The notes under the pieces were generated by a model. It ran no database searches. It saw only the letters and a list, made by a program, of their open reading frames with translations, and was not told the origin of the DNA. Positions 8,640 through 19,228 of a stretch of DNA of 64,000 nucleotides are shown here, piece after piece. Positions within the stretch are counted from its first letter, which is position 1; each line of letters starts with the position of its first letter. The translations under genes and the position numbers were made by a program. The stretch comes from Clonostachys chloroleuca (taxonomy: Eukaryota > Ascomycota > Sordariomycetes > Hypocreales > Bionectriaceae), in the NCBI GenBank assembly GCA_037952775.1, contig JBANAY010000004.1, positions 11,284,001 through 11,348,000 on the forward strand, written 5' to 3'.

Positions 8640-10618
8640 ATGCATTCCCCTGTGGAATCGCGAGAGGCTGGGCTTCTCCAGAGCGAGGAGCCCACAGATG
8701 ATCTCCCCAGAGAGGCGACGGAGGACGAGATCGAGAAACTCGTCCATGAACCTCAAGATATCCCTATCACCGCATGGTTGCTGTCCTTTACAGGAGCTGG
8801 AGCTAATCTCGCTCGTTTTGGTATTACTGTGACATGGCGTACGTGATCCATTATCCCATATGGCGAGATTGACAGCTAATGGCGACCATAGAGAACTATC
8901 TCCAAAACCCTCGTGGGAACCCGCTGCTTCCTGGGGCATTGGGGTTGGGTCAGGCTACGGCAACGACCATTCAGAGCGCATTTCTGTTCTTTCGCTACCT
9001 GACGCCAATCCCATTTGCAGTGGTGTCGGACGCATACCTTGGTCGCCATACAACCATGCACATCAGCCTTGGGTATGTGATTCTTCTCCAAGCCAAACTA
9101 TCTTCTGATCTAACCACATATATTCCAGGCTGCTTGTCGCTGGGTATATTGTCCTCATTGCGACATCTATCCCTAGCGCGTTGGATCAGGGCGCTGGACT
9201 CCCTGGCCTGGTGGTCACCATGATTTTAGTTGGACTGGGCCAGGGAGGTCTAAGTGCAGTCATGTATCCCTTTATTGGTGTGTGAATTTCGACATTTTTA
9301 TCTTTCATTGCCCTTGACTTGTAGTCTTTGATTGCTGACGAGAATACAGCGGATCAGATACCTGATGAGAAGCCAAAGGTGCGACAGAACAAAAAGGGGC
9401 AGCTTGTTGTTACTGAGCGCCAACTCGCCGTACAATACGTGTTCAACGGCTATTACTGGTATGATAATTTGAGTTCTGATACCGAGATTGAGTTTATTTT
9501 ATAATATTGTCTGGCACTGTTGACTGACATGAACATCAGGATGGTCAATGTCGGTTCCTTGGTGACGATTGCCACTACTCTCATCGAGAGACATGTCGAT
9601 TTTTGGCTTGCATTCCTGCTGCCAACAGTCATATTCGTTATCACAATTTTCCCGGCCATCTGGTGGCATAAGCGCATCGGTAAGTTGCTCGCCAGCCCAA
9701 AGAGTCGAGTTGTGAATTTAACACGTCCTAGTCAAATTACCCCCCGAAGGCAACGTGTTGCCTCAGGCGACCAAAGTTCTGCTCCTTGCCTCTGTTTCAG
9801 GGTTTCGATTATCGGCTGCTTCTCCAGAAACTCAAAAGAGTCTCCATGGTCGCGATGTCCCATGGACGAGCGCTTTCGTGGGCGAGATCCGGCGCGGCTT
9901 AAAGGGCTGCCGCGTGATAATATGTTTCGTGATATTCTGGCTATGCTACGACCAATCTTCGAATAACATCATCTCCCAAGCCGGTCAGATGAGGCCGGAT
10001 GGCATAAACAACGACACAATACAGGCACTCAACTCTATTGCTTGTATCATCATTGCTCCTTTGATCCAGGATCTTCTCTTCCCGTTCTTACGCAAGCACA
10101 AGCTCCCCTTCGGCCCTATATTGCGTATGACGGTTGGATTTTTATTCACTGCGGCCGCGATTGCCTATGCTGCAGGCATTCAACATTACATCTATTCCAA
10201 GGGGCCTTGCTACAATTACCCTCTCGAATGTGATGCCGCGTTATTGGAAGCAGACTCGGGGAAGCGAGGGCCCAATGATGTGAGCATATGGCTACAGACT
10301 CCTTTGCTTGTTCTTCTCGCCTTCGGAGAGATCCTTTGCCTTGTTTCATTGAATGAATATACGTATTCTGAGGCACCGACAAATCTGAAATCAATGGTCC
10401 AAGCACTGCAAGCTGTTTCGTCGGCCGCAGGTGCAGCATTGGGGATTGCATTGGGAATTGCGTCAAAGAACCCATATCTTGTCATTCTGTTCGGATCTAT
10501 GGCTGGTGCTATGGCATTTTCGGCAGCTTTGTTTTGGATAGTTTTCAGGAAGTACGATACCGTATATGAGACACAGAAGTCTAACCTGACAACTGAAGCC
10601 GAGAGCTCAAGCAGTTGA
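8640..10618 (+). CDS. Proton-coupled oligopeptide transporter (POT/PTR2 family)
   Basis: Imports di/tripeptides or related compounds across the plasma membrane with protons; some cluster members move pathway peptides. Exons are 8640-8838, 8892-9072, 9129-9277, 9350-9458, 9540-9679 and 9732-10618, all in phase, giving 554 aa. A hydrophilic acidic N-terminus leads to the first helix region. Family signatures are WQNYLQNPRGN with GALGLGQATATTIQSAF, FAVVSDAYLGRH, then IADQIPDEKPKVR and YYWMVNVGSL (the FYxxINxG motif of PTR2 proteins). The C-terminal half has QSSNNIISQAGQM, LQTPLLVLLAFGEILC, LNEYTYSEAPTNLKSMVQAL and a final helix. The first TM region lacks the usual ER[FC]xYYG motif and instead reads GAGANLARFGITVTW, so proton coupling may differ. 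It lies within the presumed peptide cluster, which suits a peptide exporter or importer; direction is not shown. Confidence 0.88.
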
Positions 10619-11124
10619 AGAGGGTGTTGGGACAACCAGAGTGCCCTTATGGGACCATGAGCAATGTTATTTTCAATTATGGTTTTATTTTAGCCATAAA
10701 ATACTTGTCTAGAGGGCTCTATCACGCTGATGCATGAAATATTTTTAAGGGTATCAAATTCTTAATTCAAATTTCCAAAACCACTATTCATGCCTGTGGT
10801 AGTGTCTCCAGGACACATGTAAGACTGGGATATTAGTGTGTTGAAAGACAAATCTCCATGTTCATAACGAGACAGAAGCAATAAGAATTCCAGAATATTT
10901 TCCAGGTTTCTGTTTGTATCCTATACTAACAGCAGCCTTGATAGATGTCTTTTCATCTTATCTCACCAATAAACAGGTATGTTCTGGTTCAAATAAATCT
11001 TCTCCGTGCAAAAGAAAAGAAAGGAAGTATGTACATTATTTGTCAACTACTTTCAAGGCCTAAGATGGGGCACCCAGTGGTACTATTATCGCCGTTTTCA
11101 TCTTTCCTTCGCTCTTCAATGGAT
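10619..11124. other. Intergenic between convergent genes
   Basis: 3' flanks of the transporter and of the minus-strand bZIP gene; moderately AT-rich, nothing else seen. Confidence 0.45.
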
Positions 11125-12305
11125 TCAGAATACAAACTGATCCTCACCTCGCCTCTGTCGCCAGTAATTCGTCGCGTCCAAAACCTCGCCGCATCCCCGA
11201 AGCATCCAGCCCCATTTCCGTAAAAAGTAACTACTCGCCTCCCAGCCTCTGGGGTCTGCAGCATCTCCCCACACGATCAAGTTCGCCTTGCCCTCTAGAC
11301 CTGGTCTGATATCGAGCAGATCAGCGCAGAGCTCATCCGTATCTACCCGACTATACTCACGTAGGATGTTGTCCCTCATTTGGGGGAATGGGAAGAGGTC
11401 AATCCACGCGGAATGGGGCACTGTTAGCTGCAGACTTGTGGGCTGAAGGCTCGGTGGACAGGAGTCAAGGATCACCCGGCTCGAATTCTCCCCCGAAAAT
11501 AGAGACATGGCCCTCTCTCGCTGCCAATAGCCTGAGATACCGAGAGTTAAACCATTTCGAATAAGGGCGTTGAGTATGTTGACCTGTATGATAGTAGACA
11601 ACTGCCAAGGCTGCGGGTGGCCCAAGATGTAATCCTCGTACGCTTTTTGAACAAACTGAACGAGTGCACCGAGAACACCGGGCTGGAGCAGCGCACAGCG
11701 AGCTGCAGGTTTTCGGCCATTCGCAGCCTCAAGCTTCTGTAGTATGGGAGAGCTGGAGAGGATTTCCAGTGTCATTGTGCCATCTGTAACTCGGCACCAT
11801 TGAGGTTTTGTTTCGTTTCCGGGTTGTAGTTTTGAGACTTTAGCCCGTTTGAGGCAGGTTTTTCTCCTCTCTATGAGCCATAAGTAAAGTTATAGCCTAG
11901 AATTGGTGACGAAAGAAGACAGGACTAACCATAGGCCCTTTGATTGAGGCGATTTTGCAGCTTGCGCCTCCTAGCGCTGTCGGTTGTGCCAGTCCAATCT
12001 TCGGCGACAGTCCGGATCTCTCGGCGCTGAATCATGTCACTCAGCATGATTGGAGGAGCGATAGGATCATCGTCAGGGCAAGCTGCCATCCTGGCCAGAT
12101 CTCTGAAAGCAATTTGACCAAGTTCTCGGGGTCTGGAGACCGAGGAGGAAAGAAACTTGGATTCCCGGGCCTTATGCAACTTGCTGAGGTTTGGTGCTGA
12201 CCGACTTGCCGGGGTATCCAGCCTGTCATCAGTCTGAGCCAATCTCATAAGCACAAACCGCTCCGCATCTAAGCAGGTTGCATTAGCTTCAACTAGTTTA
12301 GCCAA
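11125..12305 (-). CDS. bZIP-type transcription factor with C-terminal DUF3425 domain
   Basis: Nuclear regulator of the fungal bZIP-DUF3425 class, often found in or beside secondary-metabolite clusters. Two exons, 11930-12305 and 11125-11870, joined across a 59-nt intron, encode 373 aa from the first ATG; the true start may be a later Met (residues 87 or 91). The basic region is WTGTTDSARRRKLQNRLNQRAY (104-125), and the intron falls right after it. The spliced continuation is ERRKTCLKRAK. The usual arginine of the N-x7-R motif is therefore read as Glu126. The DUF3425 part includes HPQPWQLSTIIQVNILNALIRNG, PHSAWIDLFPFPQMRDNIL and the C-terminal LIVWGDAADPRGWEAS followed by FLRKWGWMLRGCGEVLDATNYWR. 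It is divergent from the MDR oxidoreductase gene with only 165 bp between starts. It is a candidate pathway regulator. Confidence 0.85.
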
Positions 12306-12470
12306 TCAACGAGTGCCGTGATGGTATCACCAGAAGAGGCATGAGGCAAACCCAAATTCGTATGTCGGAGTATATCAGACCAAAAAGTATAAGTATACAG
12401 CCGTTTGATAGAACCATTGGGAGTTTTTACTTCAAAATCCATCATAGAGAATACGATACAGAAGACAATC
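12306..12470. promoter_or_regulatory. Short divergent promoter between bZIP and MDR oxidoreductase genes
   Basis: Only 165 bp separate the two start codons. A TATA-like stretch (agtataagtatac) lies near 12388. Such a compact arrangement suggests shared control, if the bZIP start at 12305 is right. Confidence 0.45.
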
Positions 12471-13730
12471 ATGTCACTCCCCGTGAAAACGAAGCAATGG
12501 GTCGTCGAGCGGTTCGATGGCCCTTCAGGGCTGGAGTTGAAAGAGGCCGACATCCCTGAACTTGGCAATCATGATGTTCTCATCAAAGGTGAGTGTCTAC
12601 CCACGTGTCTGGCTTTGATCTAACCGACTTATTCCAGTCCACGCTATTTCGTTGAATTATCACGATGTCGGAACTCTCAGAGTATGTTCCACCTACCCAC
12701 CAGCCAATATCCCGCTAACAAAATCAAGGGGCACTACCAACATGCTTTCAAAGGCGTTGTGCCTGTTTCAGATGGTTCCGGAGTCGTCATAAGTACCGGA
12801 TCAGACGTTACAAGCTTTCAACCTGGTGATAAGGTTACAACAACAATGAGTCCCTGGGAATCTGGCCCACTCAAACAGTCCAATATCGACAACCTGCTTG
12901 GAAACGCCTTGCATGGCGTCCTCCAAGAGTATGCTGTTGTTCCCGAGCAACATCTTATATCTCTTCCACCAAATCTTAGCTTCGTTGAAGCTAGCACGTT
13001 GCCTGTTGCCGGTCTCGCGGCTTGGAACGCCATAAATGGTGTCCAAGGCCGTCCCCTTCTCCCGGGGCAATGGGTCCTCACCCAGGGTACTGGAGGCGTC
13101 AGCACATTTGTGATATTGGTAAGACCCTGCCCCAGAAGTGACCCGAAATAATGCTGACCCCATTGGTGCAGTTTGCTAAAGCCATAGGCGCTAACGTCAT
13201 TGCAACTACCTCATCCACTGCAAAAGCTGAGCGACTTCGACAAATAGGGGCAGACCATGTCATCAACTATAAGCAAATCCCTAATTGGGGTGATCATGCC
13301 AAAGCACTTACCCCTGGGGGAGCAGGAGCCGATCTAGTGATCGAAATCGGCGGCGGTGCGACGCTCAAACAGGTAAGCACACAAAAAATGGACTCATTTT
13401 TACCACTGATAGAGTGCTAATTCGTGATAGTCTTTGAGTGCCGTGAGGCTAGATGGACTTATCTCAGTAGTTGGCTTGCGAGGAGGAGTGAGCCCCGCTG
13501 AACAGCCCGTTTTGTTGGATATTTTCTTTCGCTTCTGTACAATCCGCATCGCAATCGTTGGTCCTCGTGTCCAGTTCAAGGAGATGAATCGTTTTATTGA
13601 AAGCAAGGGAATCAAGCCTGTGGTTGACGATCGAATCTTTAAACTTGAGGAGGCCAAAGATGCCTTTGAATATTTGGAGTCAATGGGTCATGTTGGCAAA
13701 GTTTGCATCAAGGTAGTTAACGGCGATTGA
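12471..13730 (+). CDS. Zinc-type alcohol dehydrogenase-like / quinone reductase-like MDR oxidoreductase
   Basis: Medium-chain dehydrogenase/reductase that would use NAD(P)H on an unknown carbonyl or alkene. Exons are 12471-12588, 12638-12681, 12729-13118, 13172-13372 and 13431-13730, all in phase, giving 350 aa. Visible features are the GroES-like N-terminal half (VERFDGPSGLELKEADIPEL, VHAISLNYHDVGTLRGHYQH, VVPVSDGSGVV, FQPGDKV), PVAGLAAWNAI, the Rossmann signature LTQGTGGVS with FAKAIGANVIATT, RLRQIGADHVINY and the late FRFCTIRIAIVGPRVQFKEM. The catalytic-zinc Cys/His set of true alcohol dehydrogenases is not obvious, so a zinc-independent reductase is more likely. It could act as a tailoring enzyme of the neighbouring peptide cluster; that is inference from position. 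Confidence 0.87.
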
Positions 13731-14557
13731 GGGTACTGGTGAGCATAAGCTGGAAGCGCCTTGTGAAGTGCCATCCACAAGAGCAGCTCTACCGAGATAT
13801 GTTTATGCCCGAATAATACGTTATATCACAGTCTGCTTCTGTTTAAGTAAAAGTAGTCCGCCCTGTTGCTTGAAGAGGTAACTGTTCCAATTCTCCATTT
13901 GTCTCCTAACATCTAACCTCAACGCATAAGCTGAGGCTTCACAATCTATCCCATTGCTCCAACTTTGTCCCTAACCTTACCTTCAGTCACGGCTACGAGG
14001 CATTCTTATGACTGCACCTGAGAAGGCCACGGCGCGAACCTTCTATTAAGCTTTAGGAATGAACCTTGGTTTTCTATACATTTATGTCAAGGTGCCTAAG
14101 TCACATGTGGCCCTGAAAATGTTTTCTTCGGGCTATTTGGGTTAGCCTAGCTTTTTTTCTTTCTTAACTCCTATTACGATACATCGCTGGCTACCTTTGC
14201 AAAATAAGCGCATGTGTCGTGTAGTCAATGAACCCCTCTTTCGAAGGGACAATCGATTAATAAATGCTAACAAAACGAAACATATGCCTTGAAGAAGAAA
14301 TTCTACCCCAAGAAGGATAGTAAGCATAGCGAATCCTTTAGCCCCTGTGTCATGCAGGAAGAATTAGCCGACGTGGATGTGAATGGCTGCTGATGGAGGA
14401 ATGGGGCAAGCCCCTGATGATGAAAGAAAAGCGGCGGGGGGTTTGGGCTCAGAATACCATTTTCATGAGCTTGACCATCTAGGAATTTGCCTGAGCCAAA
14501 ACACAACACACCACAGTCATCTTGCACCCATATAATTGCATCTTCCACGACGCCTAG
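13731..14557. other. Intergenic, about 0.8 kb
   Basis: 3' flank of the MDR gene and promoter of the HET gene. Nothing coding is recognised; it likely marks the right border of the peptide cluster. Confidence 0.4.
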
Positions 14558-16309
14558 ATGGACCAACTCGCCGACAATGAAATCAGGGTCATCGAACTTC
14601 TTCCTGGAGAAGAGGGTGCCCCCATCAGGTGTAAATCGCGCGTAGAGTTGGAGTCGCGTGAACTAACCTATGAGGCACTCTCCTACGTCTGGGGTAACCA
14701 TCTGAACCAGGCCACTATCAAAGTGTCCGGACGATCAATACAGATTACCAAGACGCTGCACACTGCACTTTGCCGGCTTCGTTTAGCTGATGAATCCAGA
14801 TTACTGTGGATCGATCAGCTGTGCATTAACCAAGATGATCTGAAAGAAAAAGCCGCCCAGGTACAGAAGATGCGATCCATCTACTCCAACTGCACACGCT
14901 GCCTAGTTTGGTTGGGAGAAGTAGAGACGCCGTTTGAAATGCCCGATGCCGTCAAGGCCTTCTCCTTTCTCGAAGACATGGCGTCAAGCTTAGGCCCGGC
15001 CACCCAGTATTCTGAGCAGATTCGGTTGCGCCTTGGTTCAATGCCTCCATTCCTGTCAGCTATGAAGGCCCTGAAAAGTATTTCTATCCAGGATTGCCCC
15101 TGGTGGCATCGAGTATGGACAGTTCAAGAAAGCATCCTCCCCTCCGACAAAGTTTTCATCTGGGGTCCTTTGCAAATAACCTGGGATACATTGGTGAATG
15201 CATCCAAAGCATGGATTGAGGGCACATTCTGGGATTGGCTCGATGGTGAATACTGGCACGTTGCGATTGATGAAGGCGATTTGGGCCACTTCATGGCGAG
15301 AATAATCTGGATTCGAATAGCGAAAGGCGGTGACGATGATTTCTTCAAGTCGATGATAAGATGGCGCAGTCGAAAAGCGACAGACCCTTTAGACAACATT
15401 TATGCGCTCACCGGCCTGCACCCACCAGGCGAATTTCCACGAATCGAAAAGTGCGACTACAGTCTCAGTGTCGTCCGCCTATACTCCGAGTTCACTGTAG
15501 ACCTCGTCAACAAGTTTGGGCTGATTGTTCTCGGGTTTGACCCACGTCTGGAGCCTGAGATAGCCACGCCGGGATTACCACGATGGGCGCTTGACATGAA
15601 GTCATGGCCCAACCATACAATTTTTCACTGGTACAACTATTGGGGCTATCATTACTACCATGCGAACGACGGGTTAACGGCAGTTCCCGTTGAACACAAC
15701 TCTGAAGACAATACTTTAGGTCTCAGCGGGAGCTTTGTTGATAGAGTCAAGTTGACCGGTGATGGGTATTATTTCACAGAGGAGAAAGGGGGGCAGCCTC
15801 CTGTTTCATTGCTCAGGGGCTGGATAGAGCTTTACATCAGGGACCTTGAATCTTCCAAGCCAAACACGTCATCAGTTTCCATAGCAACCATCTTAACAGC
15901 TCTCAGAACGTTCAACAAACTTGTCATTGGAGAGACCATCCGGAATGGGGAGTGGCAGGTTGAGCGGGAGGCCATCGATGAAGATTTGGACAAAATAACA
16001 AGGTTCATCGAAACTGGGTCAGAAGAGTTCCGGAATGACAGCATCTCTGGAATGGCAAGGAACCAGAGGTTCTTCGTAACAGAAAGGGGTATGATGGGCA
16101 TCGGGCATCTAGATACGAAGCCCGGTGATGAAGTCTGGGTATTCAGTCTCGGGGAAGTGCCATTTGTCGTAAGACCAAAAACGCCGGGTGAGACTCTCCT
16201 TGAGCACTTTGATTTCGTTGGGCAATGCTATGTACAAGGAATCATGCAGGGAGAAATGTTTGAAGCAGATGAGCCAAAACCTCTACAGCGGATGATTCAT
16301 ATACATTAA
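14558..16309 (+). CDS. Heterokaryon incompatibility (HET) domain protein
   Basis: HET-domain proteins trigger programmed cell death after fusion of unlike mycelia, and many are of unknown trigger. The gene is a single exon of 583 aa. The HET motifs are YEALSYVWG (38-46), LWIDQLCINQDD (83-94) and AAQVQKMRSIYSNCTRCLVWLG (99-120), followed by a WWHRVWTVQE block near 185 and the DPLDNIYALTGL block that commonly follows HET domains. The rest of the C-terminal half has no domain I recognise. No signal peptide or TM is seen. The start codon is 7-8 residues before the first conserved strand, as usual in this family. It is probably not part of the peptide cluster. Confidence 0.92.
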   Translation: MDQLADNEIRVIELLPGEEGAPIRCKSRVELESRELTYEALSYVWGNHLNQATIKVSGRSIQITKTLHTALCRLRLADESRLLWIDQLCINQDDLKEKAAQVQKMRSIYSNCTRCLVWLGEVETPFEMPDAVKAFSFLEDMASSLGPATQYSEQIRLRLGSMPPFLSAMKALKSISIQDCPWWHRVWTVQESILPSDKVFIWGPLQITWDTLVNASKAWIEGTFWDWLDGEYWHVAIDEGDLGHFMARIIWIRIAKGGDDDFFKSMIRWRSRKATDPLDNIYALTGLHPPGEFPRIEKCDYSLSVVRLYSEFTVDLVNKFGLIVLGFDPRLEPEIATPGLPRWALDMKSWPNHTIFHWYNYWGYHYYHANDGLTAVPVEHNSEDNTLGLSGSFVDRVKLTGDGYYFTEEKGGQPPVSLLRGWIELYIRDLESSKPNTSSVSIATILTALRTFNKLVIGETIRNGEWQVEREAIDEDLDKITRFIETGSEEFRNDSISGMARNQRFFVTERGMMGIGHLDTKPGDEVWVFSLGEVPFVVRPKTPGETLLEHFDFVGQCYVQGIMQGEMFEADEPKPLQRMIHIH

Positions 16310-17722
16310 TCAAGTTGGAATACACTAGGCAAATAGTTGTTCATGTGAAAAGAGGGATTTTTTCTATAACGATCGGAACAAACCATACGCAAGGCCACAA
16401 AAAGAATATGGGCAATATATCATTATCAAACTCGATCAACCTTTAGTAATGGAACTCGTGGAACCAGATCGAGCTGTTTCTGTTTACGATGCGCCAGTAT
16501 TACTATCAATACAAATCGATTCTGACTATCTAAGCTAGAAGACTTAAGTGAACATATCAATTCCGACTGACCATTCACAGAAGCATTCTACCTACACCAT
16601 TGTCCACCATTTAGGCAGGAATTTGGATAAGCTCCAATGCCATTCGCGTATAATCAACTCCGCTGATAAACTAGTCTGTAAGTGTCGGCAAGGCTCATTT
16701 CGTGTTGGCAACCCAAACCATCTTTATCAAGCCCAGAATGATACATTAGGTATGTGACAGGAAGAGAGCCATTCCCAAAGACACCACTCACATTTCATGC
16801 AATGAGTGAAGCCTGCGTCTGCTTATTGGAGAAGATGATGACATCACGATCCACGACTGCCACGGAAACGGTCGAGGGTGCATGGGTAAGTGACGAGGAG
16901 GTCGCATTGACGAGCCAGGCCCCATCCATTCGAAACTTCACTGGGCATGTTCCCGTTTTGCGATGTAGAGTTCATCATAAATACAGATTTATCTGTTTGC
17001 TGTCCGAGGTGGCCTACCAGCTCAGCAGAAGCACATCACCCGGCTCGTCGTGATGGGTATCCGAGAGATGCCCCATCGTCTGCCCAGTGCACCCGGAGAA
17101 TGCATCGCGGATGAAGAAACAAGTGATCAAATAGCCAGTGGCGATACCAGACCGGCTACACGTCCTGACTAAGGGAGCGCAGGGGGGATTTTGCGACGAT
17201 GCAGATGGGCAACAGAACTAAAGGAATGGTTTACAGTGGACTTGCACAGCCCTGCAGCTCCTCTCGAGTGTAATCCTGACCGGTACCTTAAAACATTTTG
17301 ATAGTAACGATTTGTTCTCGTGGGATGACATATCTTCGTAAGCGTTGGATAAGCGCCTGAATAATGAATTGAAACTATTGAAGCTCAAAAGCATGAAATT
17401 AAAAACACGAATTTAAACGATGTATTAAGGCTCATCAGAAGCCAAGAGCGAAAAGACAAAGCTTGAGAGAGAATACAAGAATATAAACCCAAGTCATGAA
17501 AGACATTTCGTTTATATCGTTTGATCCTCAAGTAACCGTCCACGGAAATAGAAATCCACAATACTACCAAAACCATCTTGTCAAGTAAGGCTAACTTTAA
17601 TGAACAGAAACATTTTAGCTCCGAAATTTCATCAAAAAGCTCTGCGCTCTCAACAGCCATTGACCTATTTCGCAACAACGGGCGGTTTCCGGATCAAACC
17701 TTTACTGGTTTCTTCCCACTAT
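16310..17722. other. Intergenic, about 1.4 kb, no supported gene
   Basis: Short frames such as 16754-17053 (plus) have no family features. Composition is ordinary; a few AT-rich stretches occur near 17.4 kb. Confidence 0.4.
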
Positions 17723-19228
17723 TCATTTGGACAGGAGGCGATCCCAGTTGGGAAAGAATTCGTTTTCTGATTGACCCAATTTCTTTCTGCTCTCTCTTGT
17801 GACTGTGGGCCATTCGGGTTGATCGTCGGAATTGGTCTCGGGTCTAGCAACACGGAAATCGGTATCAGGAGTCAACTCCTCATTGGACCACAGGATTGCC
17901 TTCAAGTTCTTGAATTTTCTGGCGCTTGAGACCACCAAGATCGACTCGAATATGGCCTCGGGGTCTCCTCTCTCGTCGGTCATGTTGATATGAAGTATTT
18001 CCAGACAGTAGGGGAGGGAGAAAATAAAAGTTTCAATTTCGTCCTCAGCCTCGTCGTCTTCAAACTCCTCGATTGAACAAATCGCTTCAACTTGAATGGA
18101 CAGCCACTTGAGGTTCGCAAAATGGTCTAATTCAGGAATGACGAACTCAATTGGCTCATCGAACTGAAGGCCCTCAAATGCATCCGGTTGCCAAGCTTCC
18201 CTGCCGAATTCGATACTCAATTCTTCGATTGTTGTACTCGACTTGAGCGGAAACCTAAAGCTTTGGGGACAGGAGGACTGGAAATCAAGTCGGCGTAGGG
18301 ACTTCATCTTGTTCAAGAAGGCTTCCTCGTTGGGCCAAGAGTGTCGAATATCAACTCTCAATGAGTCCAGTTGAGGCATGTCAAAGTCCTCTTTCAGACA
18401 TCCAGAGGTGCAAATCAGACTCTTCAAATGAGATGCGGTAGCTCCGATAAGGAGCTTCTCAGCACGGCGCTCGAACCAAGCGTCATCGATATCGGTATCA
18501 TAATGGCCACAATCCACGCATATGCATCGATGGGGCGCAAGGTCAAGCTCGAGTTTGGAAATCTTGGAAAGTAGGTTGGGTAAAGCATTGATTTCGATCT
18601 TATCAGCGGCCTAGCATGACAAGAGGCGGAAATCCCAGCTTCTCGCCGCAATGAGAGTGAGTTCATTCAGGCGAGGGACCATGGCGAGCATAATTTGAGC
18701 AATACTTTCCGCAAAATTCTGCGCGCTGAAGTCAGAGCTAGAACATTTGATGCCAGCAGAGGCTGCAATGCCTTTGATTCTCGAAAGGCCTTTCCCGGTG
18801 AGTATTGGATCGATTTCATAGTCGAGATCGGTTTCAAATGGAAAGGATGGACCGTAGGAATACTCGTCTCGTGCACGGTCCCTGATATTCAACACTCTGA
18901 CGTATCTCCGTAGGTGGGGGCGGGCATGGAGCCTGGATAGAAAGCGCATCGAGGACCGGCGGAACATGTCGGCACCTCGCGTGTTGGGTGCAAAGGTACC
19001 CTTCCAGTAATGGTAAAGGACGGGTTCGGCAACGAATCGTAGTGTTTTGGAGACCTGGCAGAGATTTTTCAGGGCCATTTTGCCTTGGCGGCAAGCAGCG
19101 GCGGAGTGTGTACCATCTCGTAGCTGCTGCGGCTCGCAATGGTCACAAAGAAATTCGCATATGCGGTGGAGGACGAGGATGGGAAGGTACAGCCTTGGCT
19201 GTTCGGGCTCGACTTGGCAGGATGCCAT
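17723..19228 (-). pseudogene. F-box/LRR-like protein gene interrupted by one in-frame TAG
   Basis: F-box proteins recruit targets to SCF ubiquitin ligases. From ATG 19226-19228 the frame reads an F-box-like start (LPILVLHRICEFLC, later LCQVSKTLRFVAEPVLYHYW) and then repeats of leucine-rich character (LNELTLIAARSWDFRLL). It meets TAG at 18611-18613 (codon 206). The same frame continues without any other stop to 17723, through KIEINALPNLLSKISKLELD and NLKWLSIQVEAI to an acidic and Arg-rich end. In full it would be about 501 residues. The stop is in the context TGC TAG GCC; a C-to-T change of CAG would create it. Alternatives are an unseen intron, a sequencing error or translational readthrough. 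An upstream in-frame ATG at 19445-19447 exists but adds only low-complexity sequence. Confidence 0.72.

Noticed and set aside
10146..10635. Minus-strand frames inside the transporter gene
   Set aside because: Antisense shadows of the strongly coding plus-strand exon.
12293..12568. Minus-strand frame between bZIP and MDR genes
   Set aside because: Overlaps the first exon of the MDR gene in antisense and has no family features.
15056..16101. Minus-strand frames within the HET gene at 14558-16309
   Set aside because: Shadows of the well-supported plus-strand HET coding sequence.
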